DNA of 43,807 nt from Planctomycetaceae bacterium. Its GTDB lineage: Bacteria; Planctomycetota; Planctomycetia; Pirellulales; Thermoguttaceae. The notes under the pieces are model-generated. The model had not been told where the DNA came from. It ran no database searches and saw only the letters and a program-made list of their open reading frames with translations. How positions within the stretch are numbered: position 1 is the first letter of the stretch; every line of letters begins with the position of its first letter. Where the stretch lies: positions 1-43,807 of the forward strand of contig JAJFVC010000031.1 of assembly GCA_021372005.1 (NCBI GenBank), read 5' to 3'. Below are positions 6,379-15,349 of this stretch, one piece after another. The translations under genes and the position numbers were made by a program.

Positions 6379-8775
6379 ATGCGAAAATCTTGTTGTCGAT
6401 GGCGTTGGTTTCTGCCGCTGGGAATGTTGGCGGCCGTTGGTCTGGCGACTGGTCCGATCGGCGCGACCGAGATCGTGCTGAAGGACGGCCGTTCGTTGTA
6501 CGGCAAGTTGGGCAAAGTGGCCAGCCTGGCCGACGTGCCCGACCCGATCAAGCCGGACCAAGAGAAGATCATGTCCATCCTGTTCCTCGACGACAATCTT
6601 CGTCGCACGTTTTTTCCCGATCGCCAAGTCCGCGAGGTTCGGCAGGAGGAAAATCGTCAGGCGGAGGAGCGGTATCAGTTGCGTCAGCGGGCGTTGCGCG
6701 GCGGATCGTCGGTCAAAAGCGTCGGGTTGCCGGTTCGGGTGCAGCCGTTCGACGAGTTCGGGCGTCGCGTATTCACGATGGCCACGGCCCGCGGACCGAT
6801 CGACGTCATTCAAGGCATCACGGTGTTGACGCCGCAGTGGTTCAAGGCCGAGGGCATCACGCACGTTTGGGACATGCGGATGGCGACTGCCGCGTTGCCG
6901 CGCGACACGCTGGAAAAAATTCTTTGGAAGCAGATCAATCGCGACGACGTGGAGTCGTATAAAAAAGCGGCCCGATTTTATTTGCAGTGCGGGCGGCCCG
7001 AAGACGCCCGACGCATTTTGGAAGACTTGATCACGGCGTTTCCCGGGCGGACGGATTTGAAAGAACAGTTGGCCCCGTCGCTACGGGCGATCCAGCAGCT
7101 TTCGGCCCAGCGGATTTTGAACGAACTGCGATTGCGCCGCGACGCCGGCCAGCACCAGTTGGTGGTTCGGCTGCTCAAGGAGTTTCCGACCGAGAACGTC
7201 GGAGGCGAGGTGCTTCAGGGCGGCCGCGAGATTTTAGAACACTATCAAACGATGGAAACCCGGCGGACGGAAATCGTCCGGCGGTTGAAGTCGCTCATCG
7301 CGCGGATTCCCGACGTTGCCGAGCGCGAGAAGCTCGGCCCGATTTTCGACGAGATCGCCGCGGAGCTCGGTCCGAACACGTTGGACCGCATGGCGGCGTT
7401 CTATCAGAATGTCGACGATCCGAAGATGCCCGAGGCCCAGAAGGTGGCGTTGGCCGTCAGCGGATGGCTGATGGGCGCCGATGCGGCCACCGACCAGCTC
7501 AGCGTGGCCATTTCGGCCTGCAAAGTTCGAAAAATGATCTGTGACTATTTGACCGAGAGCAGCAAGAGTGGCAAGCGTGGCGACCACAAACTGGCGGCCG
7601 GGCTGATTCAAGAAGAGGTGGGCGGCAAGCCGGCCATGGTCGCCGCGATTCTGGCCCACATGAAGCCGCCGCTTCCCATGCCCGACGCGACGGACGGGCA
7701 ACCGGGCGAATTCGTGTTGGAGACCCCTGGGCTCGACGCCGATTCGACCGTGAAGTATCGGATTCAGTTGCCGCCCGAGTACGATCCGTGTCGATGCTAT
7801 CCGACCATCGTGACGCTGCACGGCGCCGCTTCGAGCGGAAAAGATCAGATCGACTGGTGGGCGGGTTGGCGCAACAAAAAGGGCGCGCGGATGGGGCAGG
7901 CTACGCGGCAGGGCTACATCGTCCTCGCGCCGGAATGGACCGAGGCGGATCCGAAGCAGTACGGCTACACGGCCCGCGAACATGCCGCGGTGTTGAACGC
8001 GCTGCGCGACGCGTGCCGGCGGTTTTCGATCGATACGGACCGCGTGTTTTTGAGCGGCCACGGCATCGGCGGCGACGCGGCATGGGACATCGGTCTGGCG
8101 CATCCCGATCTCTGGGCCGGCGTGATCGTGGTTTCCGGCTCGACCGATCGCTACTGCGCCCGATATTGGGAGAACGCCCGCTACGTGCCGTTTTACGTCG
8201 TGGTCGGCGAATTGGACGGCGCGAAGTTGACCAAAAACGCCCTCGATTTGGATCGCTATCTGCGACGCGGCTTCAACGCGACGGTGGTCGAATATCAAGG
8301 GCGCGGGCTGGACGATTATTATGACGAGATCCTGCGGCTGTTTGAATGGATGGGCCGATTTCGCCGCGATTTTTATCCGCGCGAGTTCGCCTGCCAGACG
8401 ATGCGGCCTTGGGATAATTATTTTTGGTGGCTGGAGGTTTCCCATCTGCCGCCGCGCGCGACCGTCGATCCGGCCGATTGGCCGCCGCCCCGAGGCACGC
8501 AGCCGACGCAGGTGAAAGGCACGATCACCAAAAACAACGGCATCAACGTGCAGACCGGCGCGGGCCACGTGGTCGTGTGGTTGTCGCCCAAGATGGTCGA
8601 TTTCAGTCAAAAGGTGGCCGTCTCGGTCAATGCGCGGCGGGTCAACGGTCCAGAAATGACGGTGCGTCCCGACCCATACGTCATGCTCGAAGACGTGCGC
8701 ACCCGCGGCGATCGACAGCACCCGTTTTGGGCTCGCGTGGAGGCGACGACCGGACGGGTTCGCAGCAGCGATTGA
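6379..8775 (+). CDS. Secreted protein with alpha/beta-hydrolase domain lacking catalytic residues
   Basis: The 798-residue protein has an N-terminal signal peptide (MRKSCCRWRWFLPLGMLAAV, cleavage near GATE). Helical TPR-like repeats follow at about 190-300 (AARFYLQCGRPEDARRILED). From about 460 to 690 there is an alpha/beta-hydrolase domain of the esterase/prolyl-oligopeptidase type: YPTIVTLHGAASSGKDQ, then DTDRVFLSGHGIGGDAAW. The nucleophile elbow, normally GxSxG, reads G-H-G-I-G-G, with Gly562 where Ser is expected. The late segment reads YQGRGLDDYYDE, with Leu644 where related proteins, as I recall them, have His. The fold is therefore clear but hydrolase activity is doubtful. The longer open frame to 6265 has no signal sequence at its start. 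It stands alone. Confidence 0.8.
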   Translation: MRKSCCRWRWFLPLGMLAAVGLATGPIGATEIVLKDGRSLYGKLGKVASLADVPDPIKPDQEKIMSILFLDDNLRRTFFPDRQVREVRQEENRQAEERYQLRQRALRGGSSVKSVGLPVRVQPFDEFGRRVFTMATARGPIDVIQGITVLTPQWFKAEGITHVWDMRMATAALPRDTLEKILWKQINRDDVESYKKAARFYLQCGRPEDARRILEDLITAFPGRTDLKEQLAPSLRAIQQLSAQRILNELRLRRDAGQHQLVVRLLKEFPTENVGGEVLQGGREILEHYQTMETRRTEIVRRLKSLIARIPDVAEREKLGPIFDEIAAELGPNTLDRMAAFYQNVDDPKMPEAQKVALAVSGWLMGADAATDQLSVAISACKVRKMICDYLTESSKSGKRGDHKLAAGLIQEEVGGKPAMVAAILAHMKPPLPMPDATDGQPGEFVLETPGLDADSTVKYRIQLPPEYDPCRCYPTIVTLHGAASSGKDQIDWWAGWRNKKGARMGQATRQGYIVLAPEWTEADPKQYGYTAREHAAVLNALRDACRRFSIDTDRVFLSGHGIGGDAAWDIGLAHPDLWAGVIVVSGSTDRYCARYWENARYVPFYVVVGELDGAKLTKNALDLDRYLRRGFNATVVEYQGRGLDDYYDEILRLFEWMGRFRRDFYPREFACQTMRPWDNYFWWLEVSHLPPRATVDPADWPPPRGTQPTQVKGTITKNNGINVQTGAGHVVVWLSPKMVDFSQKVAVSVNARRVNGPEMTVRPDPYVMLEDVRTRGDRQHPFWARVEATTGRVRSSD

Positions 8776-8859
8776 CGCCAGGCCATGTCTCGGCGTCGCG
8801 TTTTGTGATATCATAAGGGGCGTGCCTTTGTTGAAAAAATTGCGTGCGGTTGCTTTCTG

Positions 8860-9690
8860 ATGTACCGACTGTTGGCGATCGACATTGACGGAACGCTGAT
8901 CAACAGCCGCGGCGAGTTGACGCCCGCGACGCGCGCGGCGATTCGTCGCGCGGCCGATCGCGGCGTGCAGGTGGTGCTGGCCACCGGCCGTCGCTATGGC
9001 CACGCGCTGCCGTTGTTTCGGATGTTGGAGATCGACGCGCCGATGGTGACCGCCAGCGGGACGCTGATCAAAAATCCCCGCGACCATGGCACGCTCTATC
9101 AATCGCGGTTCGAGCCGGCCGTCCTGCACCAGGCGGTGGCCATTGTGGACCGCTGCGGCTACGATCCGCTGCTTTGCGCCGACACGTTCGCCGAGGGGTT
9201 TGATTATTATTACGCCACCGAAAAGGTGCGGACGCCGGAGCTGGCGCAGTATATCGAGCGCAACCCGGGCCGCGGGCGGCTTTGGCCCGATCTGGTCGCC
9301 AATCCGCCGCCCGACGTCTTTGCCGGGTTCGCCGTTGGCGCACGCGAGCAGATGGATTCGGTCGAGGCGGCGCTTCGGCGGGAGATGCCGGGCCTGTTGC
9401 ACACCCATGTACTGCATCCGCCCCACTACACGGGCTTCGTGGTCGAGATCGCGCCGGCCGGCGTGACGAAATGGTCGGCCGTTCGCCGGCTGGCCGAACA
9501 ATGGGGGATCGGCGAGGACGAGATCTGCGCCGTCGGCGACGACGTCAACGACATCCCGATGATCCGCGCCGCGGGGCTCGGCGTTGCGATGGGCAATGCG
9601 CTGCCCGAGGTGAAAGCCGCCGCCGACCGCGTCGCGCCGACGCACGACGACAACGGCCTGGTGCAGGTGGTCGATTGGGCCCTGGCTTGA
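8860..9690 (+). CDS. HAD-IIB (Cof-type) phosphatase
   Basis: The 276-residue protein is a haloacid-dehalogenase hydrolase of the Cof/YbiV group, cytoplasmic enzymes that dephosphorylate sugar phosphates, flavin phosphates and similar metabolites. Motif I is AIDIDGTL, with nucleophile and acid D8 and D10. Motif II is in LATGRR, motif III includes the lysine in AGVTKWSAV, and motif IV is GDDVNDIPM. A type IIB cap lies between motifs II and III. The specific substrate cannot be read from sequence. No strong ribosome-binding site precedes ATG 8860. The gene converges with the tRNA-binding protein gene, with ten bases between the stops. Confidence 0.9.
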   Translation: MYRLLAIDIDGTLINSRGELTPATRAAIRRAADRGVQVVLATGRRYGHALPLFRMLEIDAPMVTASGTLIKNPRDHGTLYQSRFEPAVLHQAVAIVDRCGYDPLLCADTFAEGFDYYYATEKVRTPELAQYIERNPGRGRLWPDLVANPPPDVFAGFAVGAREQMDSVEAALRREMPGLLHTHVLHPPHYTGFVVEIAPAGVTKWSAVRRLAEQWGIGEDEICAVGDDVNDIPMIRAAGLGVAMGNALPEVKAAADRVAPTHDDNGLVQVVDWALA

Positions 9691-9700
9691 CGCCCGCTCT

Positions 9701-10030
9701 CTATTTCACGGTCGAGCCGGACTCCACTTCGCGGTCGGGCCGAACGAGCACGACGCCCGACGCGTCGCTGGCGGCCAGCAACATGCCTTGCGATTGTTCG
9801 CCGCGGAGCATCGCCTCTTGCAGGTTGTTCACCACGACGATTTGGCGGCCGACCAGTTGTTCGGGCGTGTAGTGGTTGCGGATGCCGGCGACGATTTGCT
9901 TCTCCACCTCGCCGACCTTGATTTGCAGCAGCATCAGCTTGTTGGCGTTCGGATGTTCCCGGGCCGCCAGCACCGTGGCGACGCGAAGGTCCAGCTTTTC
10001 AAAATCTTCGTAGGTGATTTCGGGTTTCAT
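9701..10030 (-). CDS. Stand-alone tRNA-binding (MetRS-beta-like) protein
   Basis: The 109-residue protein is a single EMAP-II/Arc1p-type OB-fold tRNA-binding domain, as found at the C-terminus of methionyl-tRNA synthetase. It reads ITYEDFEKLDLRVATVL, then HPNANKLMLLQI, QIVAGIRNHYTPEQLVG, and ends with the RGEQSQGMLLAA element. These match the MetG C-terminal domain better than CsaA, a related small chaperone family. It may supply the tRNA-binding part to a MetRS that lacks it. The start at 10030 is where family similarity begins; the frame is open to 10111. Confidence 0.85.
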   Translation of the reverse strand: MKPEITYEDFEKLDLRVATVLAAREHPNANKLMLLQIKVGEVEKQIVAGIRNHYTPEQLVGRQIVVVNNLQEAMLRGEQSQGMLLAASDASGVVLVRPDREVESGSTVK

Positions 10031-10243
10031 GGAAAATTGGGAAAGGTTAGGGATTTGTGAGCCGATCCGGTTGCTTTGCGCCATAGTACGGCGCGGCAGC
10101 CCCCTTGTCAAAGGGGTAGCCCGTTGATCGAATCGACCGATTCCGATAAGGTAAATAGATTCGAGAGTTTTTTTAGAGTCCCCACGATTTTTTCAGTCTC
10201 TTGGTTTGTGTCCTTCGTGGATCAGCGCTTGAAAGAAAAACCC

Positions 10244-10570
10244 ATGACGCCCGACGCCGCCCGGCCTGAGATCACGTTTTCCGAGTTTCAGCAGTTGATT
10301 CGTCGGATGTACATGGAAAAGGACGTAGCCCGGGGCGTCGATGGCACGTTCATGTGGCTGATGGAGGAGGTGGGCGAGTTGGCCTCGGCGCTGCGCAACG
10401 GCACGCACGAGGAGCAGACGCTGGAGTTCGCCGACGTGTTGGCGTGGCTGGCCACGATCGCCAATGTGGCGGGCGTCGATCTGAACGAGGCCGTGGCTCG
10501 CAAGTACGGCTCGGGTTGTCCCGGCTGCGGACGGTTCGTGTGCACCTGCCCCGATGCGGACAAGCCATGA
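10244..10570 (+). CDS. MazG-like nucleotide pyrophosphohydrolase
   Basis: The 108-residue protein is an all-alpha NTP pyrophosphohydrolase of the MazG superfamily, enzymes that cleave (d)NTPs to the monophosphate and pyrophosphate. The metal-binding signature is present: EEVGE at residues 41-45 and EFADVLAW at 61-68 (E61, D64). The C-terminus adds a cysteine cluster, CPGCGRFVCTC (C92, C95, C100, C102), which could bind a metal. ATG 10244 starts the family region; the frame is open to 10076 without similarity. Its TGA overlaps the ATG of the next gene, so it is the first gene of a three-gene operon. Confidence 0.85.
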   Translation: MTPDAARPEITFSEFQQLIRRMYMEKDVARGVDGTFMWLMEEVGELASALRNGTHEEQTLEFADVLAWLATIANVAGVDLNEAVARKYGSGCPGCGRFVCTCPDADKP

Positions 10571-12750
10571 GAACTTTCGCGCTGCTGTTGGCCCTGATTC
10601 CAAGCGTGACGCTCGCGGCGACGCCCGAGATCGTCGCCGTGCGCGTCGGGCTGGCCGATCGCTACAAGACGGGCCTCTGGACGCAAGTCGAAGTGACGTT
10701 GCGCGGCGGCGATCAACCGGTTGACGGCCAACTGTCGCTCGTGACGCCCGACGGCGACGCCGTGCCGAGCCGCGTCGAGGCCTCATGCCGATTGCCGGCC
10801 CATCAAGAAACGGTCGTGCGAACGTTGTACCGCCCGGGCCGAGTGCGAGGCAGCTTGACCGTTGAACTTGGCGAGGGTGATCGGCGACTGGCCCGCCGGG
10901 TGTTTTCGACGGCCGATCGGGCCGACGCCGAGCATTTTTTGCCGGGGCTGGAGTATCGCGCGCTGATCGTCACGGTTGGCGAAGCGGACCTGGACATCGA
11001 ACGGTTGGGCCGGCTTGGCGGGTTTTCCGCCGAACACCGACCCGTGGCCGCGCGGCTGAAGGATGCCAAGACGTTGCCGGTCGATTGGGCCGGCTACGAG
11101 GGCGTCGATGCGGTGATCTTGCAGACGAGTCGGCCGGACGCGTATCGTTCGCTCGATCCGGACAGCCCGCAAGTCCGTGCGCTCGACCTGTGGATCCGCA
11201 TGGGCGGGCGGTTGATTCTTTGCGGGGGCGACGGTTCGGCGTTGGCGTCCGACGGCCCGCTCGCGCACTGGTTGCCCGGACGGTTTGAAAAAACCGTGTC
11301 GCTTCGGCCGACCGGTCTGGGCGCGTTGGAAAGTTTTTGCGACAGCCGTTCGGGCGTGCCGCGCGGCGAGTCGGACCATGTGGCGATGCGGGCCGTGAGG
11401 CTGGTTGATCCACAAGGTTTGGTCGAGGCCGCGGAAGGCGATTTGCCGTTGGTGGTTCGTGCGGCGCGCGGGTTGGGCCAGGTGATTTTCGTGGCCGTCG
11501 ATCTGGACCATCCGCGGTTGCGGGCGTGGGTCGATCGGCCAAAGCTGATCGCCCGGCTGTTGGACGCGCCGACCGAAGGCGAGGAGTCGGACGACGCCGC
11601 GGCCGTGATGCATTTCGGCTACGACGATCTGTCCGGCCAGTTGCGCAGCGCGTTGGACCATTTTCCGGACGTGCGGCCGATTCCGTTTTGGGTTCTCGCC
11701 GGGTTGATCGTGGCGTATTTGTTGGCGATCGGGCCGGGCGATTATTTCTTCTTGCGGAGGTTGGTCGGCCGCATGACGTGGACGTGGCTGACGTTTCCGA
11801 CGATCATGCTGGCGGCGTGCCTATTGGCCTACGGGCTGGCCCAGCAGTTCAAGGGCGATCGGTTGGCGGTCAACAAAGTCGATCTGATCGACGTGGACAC
11901 GGTGTCGGGGCGACTGCGCGACACGGTGTGGTTCAATGTGTTCAGCCCTCGGATGGAGGCGTTCGACGTCGGCGCGTCGCCGTGCCTTCCCGGCGGGCGT
12001 CCGCAGAGCGACGGCCACGCGTGGCCCGCGTGGTTCGGGTTGCCCGGCAGCGCGATCGGCGGCATGGACCCGCGGACCGGCGAGCCTTCGCTATGGACCG
12101 AGCCCTACCGATTCGCGTCGGATCGCCGCGCAATGTTCGGCGTGCCGATGGCCCAATGGTCGACCAAGAGTTTTACGGTTCGCGGGACCGCCTCGACTAA
12201 GGATTTCCCCCAGGCCGAACTGTCCGAAGACGCGCAACTGCTCGTCGGCTATCTGACCAACACGTTTGATTTTTCGCTGGAAGACTGTCTCGTGGCCTAC
12301 GACCGGTCGGTCTATGAGTTGGGCACGATCGGGCCCGGCGAGTCGGTTCGGCTGGGGGCGACGACCAAGCGCAGCGAGTTGAAAACGTTGTTGACCGGCC
12401 GCAAGGTGGTGTTTGTCGAGGGCGGCGACAAATTTCGCCAAGAGACCACGCCCTATGATCCGGCGAGTCAGAACGTTTCGTACATTTTGCGGACGATGAT
12501 GTTTTACGACGCGGCCGGGGGACGCCGCTACACGGGCCTTTGGAACGCTTATCAGAGTTTCGTCGATCTGAGCGGCTTATTGAAGACGGGCCGTGCGATC
12601 TTTGTCGCGCAGGCGCCGAAGGGGTCCGACGTTCGCAGGGTGCAGGGCGTGGAGTTGCGGTTGAACGATCGGCCGCCCGAGGCGTCGCACGCCCGGCAAA
12701 CGACGATTTACCGGTTCGTGTATCCCGTTCAAAAGGAAAAAAACGGCTAG
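10567..12750 (+). CDS. Exported membrane protein of an ABC-transporter operon
   Basis: The 727-residue protein starts with a signal sequence (MRTFALLLALIPSVTLAA). It has a large exported N-terminal region that includes a glutamine-amidotransferase-like or GldG-like segment (DLWIRMGGRLILCGGDGSAL). Two membrane helices follow at about 371-395 (PFWVLAGLIVAYLLAI) and 405-428 (WLTFPTIMLAACLLAYGL), then a second exported region. It overlaps the MazG-like gene (ATGA) and is followed 50 bases later by an ABC ATPase. I infer a substrate-facing or structural subunit of that ABC system. The substrate is unknown and I cannot name a family with certainty. Confidence 0.7.
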   Translation: MRTFALLLALIPSVTLAATPEIVAVRVGLADRYKTGLWTQVEVTLRGGDQPVDGQLSLVTPDGDAVPSRVEASCRLPAHQETVVRTLYRPGRVRGSLTVELGEGDRRLARRVFSTADRADAEHFLPGLEYRALIVTVGEADLDIERLGRLGGFSAEHRPVAARLKDAKTLPVDWAGYEGVDAVILQTSRPDAYRSLDPDSPQVRALDLWIRMGGRLILCGGDGSALASDGPLAHWLPGRFEKTVSLRPTGLGALESFCDSRSGVPRGESDHVAMRAVRLVDPQGLVEAAEGDLPLVVRAARGLGQVIFVAVDLDHPRLRAWVDRPKLIARLLDAPTEGEESDDAAAVMHFGYDDLSGQLRSALDHFPDVRPIPFWVLAGLIVAYLLAIGPGDYFFLRRLVGRMTWTWLTFPTIMLAACLLAYGLAQQFKGDRLAVNKVDLIDVDTVSGRLRDTVWFNVFSPRMEAFDVGASPCLPGGRPQSDGHAWPAWFGLPGSAIGGMDPRTGEPSLWTEPYRFASDRRAMFGVPMAQWSTKSFTVRGTASTKDFPQAELSEDAQLLVGYLTNTFDFSLEDCLVAYDRSVYELGTIGPGESVRLGATTKRSELKTLLTGRKVVFVEGGDKFRQETTPYDPASQNVSYILRTMMFYDAAGGRRYTGLWNAYQSFVDLSGLLKTGRAIFVAQAPKGSDVRRVQGVELRLNDRPPEASHARQTTIYRFVYPVQKEKNG

Positions 12751-12800
12751 CGGCGGCCAAGCGGGGACCGCCTCGTCGGCCGCGAGCGATGAGAGTTGCC

Positions 12801-13730
12801 ATGATCAAAACCCAAGACCTTACGAAAGCCTACGGCGACCTGCACGCCATCGACAACTTGACCCTTGAGTTGGCCGAAGGCGATTTGTTCGGGTTCATCG
12901 GCCCCAATGGGTCGGGCAAGACGACGACGATGCGCATCTTGGCCACGCTGTTGCAGCCCACCTGGGGCGAGGCCAGCGTCTGCGGCTACTCGATCTACAC
13001 GCATCCGAAGGAAATCCGACGGCTGATCGGCTACATGCCCGACTTCTTCGGCGTCTACGACGACATGAAGGTGATCGAATATCTCGAGTTTTTTGCGGCG
13101 GCCTATCGTATCAAGGGCCCGGCGCGGCGCAAAGTCTGCAACGACATGCTCGAACTGGTCGACCTGGGCTACAAACGCGACGCGCTGGTCACGAGCCTTT
13201 CTCGCGGCATGACCCAGCGGCTCGGACTGGCTCGCGTGCTGCTGCACGATCCGAAGGTGCTGCTGTTGGACGAGCCGGCCAGCGGCCTGGACCCTCGGGC
13301 GCGCATCGAGATCCGCACGCTGCTGAAGCGATTGGGCCAAACCGGCAAGACGATCATGGTTTCGAGCCACATCCTGCCCGAGCTGGCCGACATTTGCAAC
13401 AAAGTGGGCATCATCGAACGCGGCGTGCTGTTGTTCAACGCCAAGGTGGCCGACGTGATGAAGCAAGTGCGTCAGCGGACGCTGCTGATCGTCGGCGTGA
13501 CGAGCGACGCCGAGGCCGTCGCCCGGCTGTTGGAGCAAAGCCCGCTGGTTGAACAAGTCACGGTGGACGACCACCATCGACTGCGCGTCACATTGCGCGA
13601 AAACGTGACCGACTACAGCGATCTACCGACGCTGCTGATCGACGCCGGCCATAAGTTGACGCTGTTCCGCGAGGAAGAGATCAACCTGGAGACGGCGTTC
13701 ATGGCGCTCACCAAGGGCATCACGGCGTGA
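12801..13730 (+). CDS. ABC transporter ATP-binding protein
   Basis: The 309-residue protein is a NatA/CcmA-type ABC ATPase that would energise a membrane transporter. Walker A is GPNGSGKTT (34-42), the signature is LSRGMTQRL (133-141), Walker B is VLLLDEPASGLDP (153-165), and the switch histidine is in VSSHILPEL. The Q-loop position reads YMPDFFGVYD, with Asp81 instead of Gln, and the signature has Arg for the second residue of LSGGQ. A C-terminal extension of about 80 residues is typical of this subgroup. GAGAG precedes ATG 12801; an alternative ATG lies at 12789. No permease gene follows, since the next gene is convergent pgi. Confidence 0.92.
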   Translation: MIKTQDLTKAYGDLHAIDNLTLELAEGDLFGFIGPNGSGKTTTMRILATLLQPTWGEASVCGYSIYTHPKEIRRLIGYMPDFFGVYDDMKVIEYLEFFAAAYRIKGPARRKVCNDMLELVDLGYKRDALVTSLSRGMTQRLGLARVLLHDPKVLLLDEPASGLDPRARIEIRTLLKRLGQTGKTIMVSSHILPELADICNKVGIIERGVLLFNAKVADVMKQVRQRTLLIVGVTSDAEAVARLLEQSPLVEQVTVDDHHRLRVTLRENVTDYSDLPTLLIDAGHKLTLFREEEINLETAFMALTKGITA

Positions 13731-13739
13731 GGCAGCCAA

Positions 13740-13767
13740 GGGATTGAGAAATTAGGGATTAGAGCTG
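13740..13767. repeat. Degenerate heptameric repeat (GGGATTA type)
   Basis: Between the convergent ABC ATPase and pgi, four heptads can be laid out: GGGATTG, AGAAATT, AGGGATT, AGAGCTG. The unit is the reverse complement of the CTAATCC unit at 16599-16633. Confidence 0.45.
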
Positions 13768-13779
13768 GGGGGCTTACCC

Positions 13780-15189
13780 TTATTTTCCACGCAAAATTGC
13801 GTTCATGTTTTTCTTATAACCCTCGACGCCGGGCTGGCCGTAGGGGTTGATGCCCACCAGCCGGCCTTCGACCACCGTGGCGACCATCAACATCTGGAAC
13901 AATTGGCCCAACGAGCCCTCGTCGAGCCGTGGCAGCCGGATCGTCGCCGTGCGGCGATAGTCCTCGGCGTAGGCCTGGTTCGTGCCCGTGAAGGCCGCGC
14001 GGAGCAGGTCTTGATATGTCTTGCCCGACAGCGCGTTCAACTTGTCCTGGTCCAGATCGGACCGCTCGATCGTGACCGGCTCGCGGGCCGTGTGTTCGAC
14101 GACCAGATTGGTGATCAGTTTGTCGCGGCGGCCCTCTTGATGTTGCTGGCCGCGGGAGTGCAGGTCGCGGGTGTTGACGACCGTCAGCGGCGTGGCGCCC
14201 AGCCCGTTCTTGCCGAGACTTTCCGAGAGCAGTTGATCGTACCAAAAGCCGACGGACTCCAGACCCTTGCCCCAGGTGGAAAGCACGCGGATCGTGTCGC
14301 CGCGACGGGTTTCCATCAGCCGGCTCATGCCGACGTAATCGAGCACGGGATTCTCCAACGGCGGCTTGGTGCGGAACCGCTCGTTCATCGCGGCGGCGCC
14401 TTCGAGCAGGTGTTGGACGTCGAGGCCCATGACGGCCGCCGGCAGCAGTCCGACGGCGCTGAGGACCGAAAACCGTCCGCCCACCCCGTCGGGAATCGGG
14501 AAAACGTCTTGGCAGCCGATCGCCTCGGCCAGCTCGTGCAGCCGGCCCGTGTCGCCGGTGACGGCCAGCACGCGGCGTCGCAGTTTTTCGCGGTCGCCGC
14601 CGCACGAAGTTTTGAGCGCCTCGAAGAACACGCGGAACGCCACGGCCGTTTCCAACGTGCCGCCGCTTTTGCTGATGACAATGATGCCCCAGTCGTCGGC
14701 GCCCTCGACCAGATCGAGCAGCCCTTGAACGGCGTCGTTGTCGAGGTTGTTGCCCTCGAAATAAATCCGGGGCCGGCCGCCGCGGCGCTGACGCGAAATC
14801 TCGTTGTGATACGGATGGCAGCAGGCCTCGAACAGCGCGCGGGCGCCCATGTAGGAGCCGCCGATGCCGAGGACCAACACGCGATCGACCTCTTTGGCCA
14901 GCCGATCGCCGGCCGCGACGATCCGATCCAGCAGCGGACGGTCTTCGTCCATCAATCGCTCGGGCAGATCGAAGAACGCGGCGTCCAGCGGCTGCATCTC
15001 CTCGGGCACCGACGCCCGACGCTCGTACATCGCCAGGTTTTCAAACACTTCCTGTCGGGCGGCCGCCAGTCGCGGGGCCAGCCATTTCAGGTCTGCCTCG
15101 ACCAGGCCTGTCAACCGGACGCACGACGAGGCGTCTTTCGGAACGATCAGGTCGGAATAGTCATACGCGATAGGGTCGAGAGGTTTCAT
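13780..15189 (-). CDS. pgi: Glucose-6-phosphate isomerase
   Basis: Pgi interconverts glucose 6-phosphate and fructose 6-phosphate in the cytoplasm. The 469-residue protein has the two SIS-domain sugar-phosphate sites: GIGGSYMG (108-115) and SKSGGTLET (173-181). The family signature GVGGRFSVLSAVGLLP is at 235-250, and the C-terminal signature contains GINPYGQPGVEGYKKN. The length fits the shorter bacterial form, not the 550-residue E. coli type. No strong ribosome-binding site precedes ATG 15189. It is divergent from the phosphoglycerate mutase gene, and both share the 160-base gap. Confidence 0.96.
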   Translation of the reverse strand: MKPLDPIAYDYSDLIVPKDASSCVRLTGLVEADLKWLAPRLAAARQEVFENLAMYERRASVPEEMQPLDAAFFDLPERLMDEDRPLLDRIVAAGDRLAKEVDRVLVLGIGGSYMGARALFEACCHPYHNEISRQRRGGRPRIYFEGNNLDNDAVQGLLDLVEGADDWGIIVISKSGGTLETAVAFRVFFEALKTSCGGDREKLRRRVLAVTGDTGRLHELAEAIGCQDVFPIPDGVGGRFSVLSAVGLLPAAVMGLDVQHLLEGAAAMNERFRTKPPLENPVLDYVGMSRLMETRRGDTIRVLSTWGKGLESVGFWYDQLLSESLGKNGLGATPLTVVNTRDLHSRGQQHQEGRRDKLITNLVVEHTAREPVTIERSDLDQDKLNALSGKTYQDLLRAAFTGTNQAYAEDYRRTATIRLPRLDEGSLGQLFQMLMVATVVEGRLVGINPYGQPGVEGYKKNMNAILRGK

Positions 15190-15349
15190 GATCGAAAGGG
15201 TGGTTGGAGGTCAAGGAAAAAAGGCGGGAGTCGTGAGCGGGGAGAAAACCGCCTTCCCCCTTTCGCCTTCCGCGTTCTTGTGTTACCGTTTTCTTTTGCC
15301 GCCGTGAAACATTCTATCGTCGTGACTCGGAAAATAAAGGAGCCCAACT

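Noticed and set aside
7234..9645. Minus-strand open frame of 803 codons across the hydrolase and HAD genes
   Set aside because: It is antisense to two recognisable genes, is rich in Arg, His and Gly without domains, and is a typical GC-rich shadow frame.
10101..10116. Perfect hairpin CCCCTT-GTCA-AAGGGG
   Set aside because: It lies upstream of two divergent genes, has no T run and only a six-base stem, so it could be chance.
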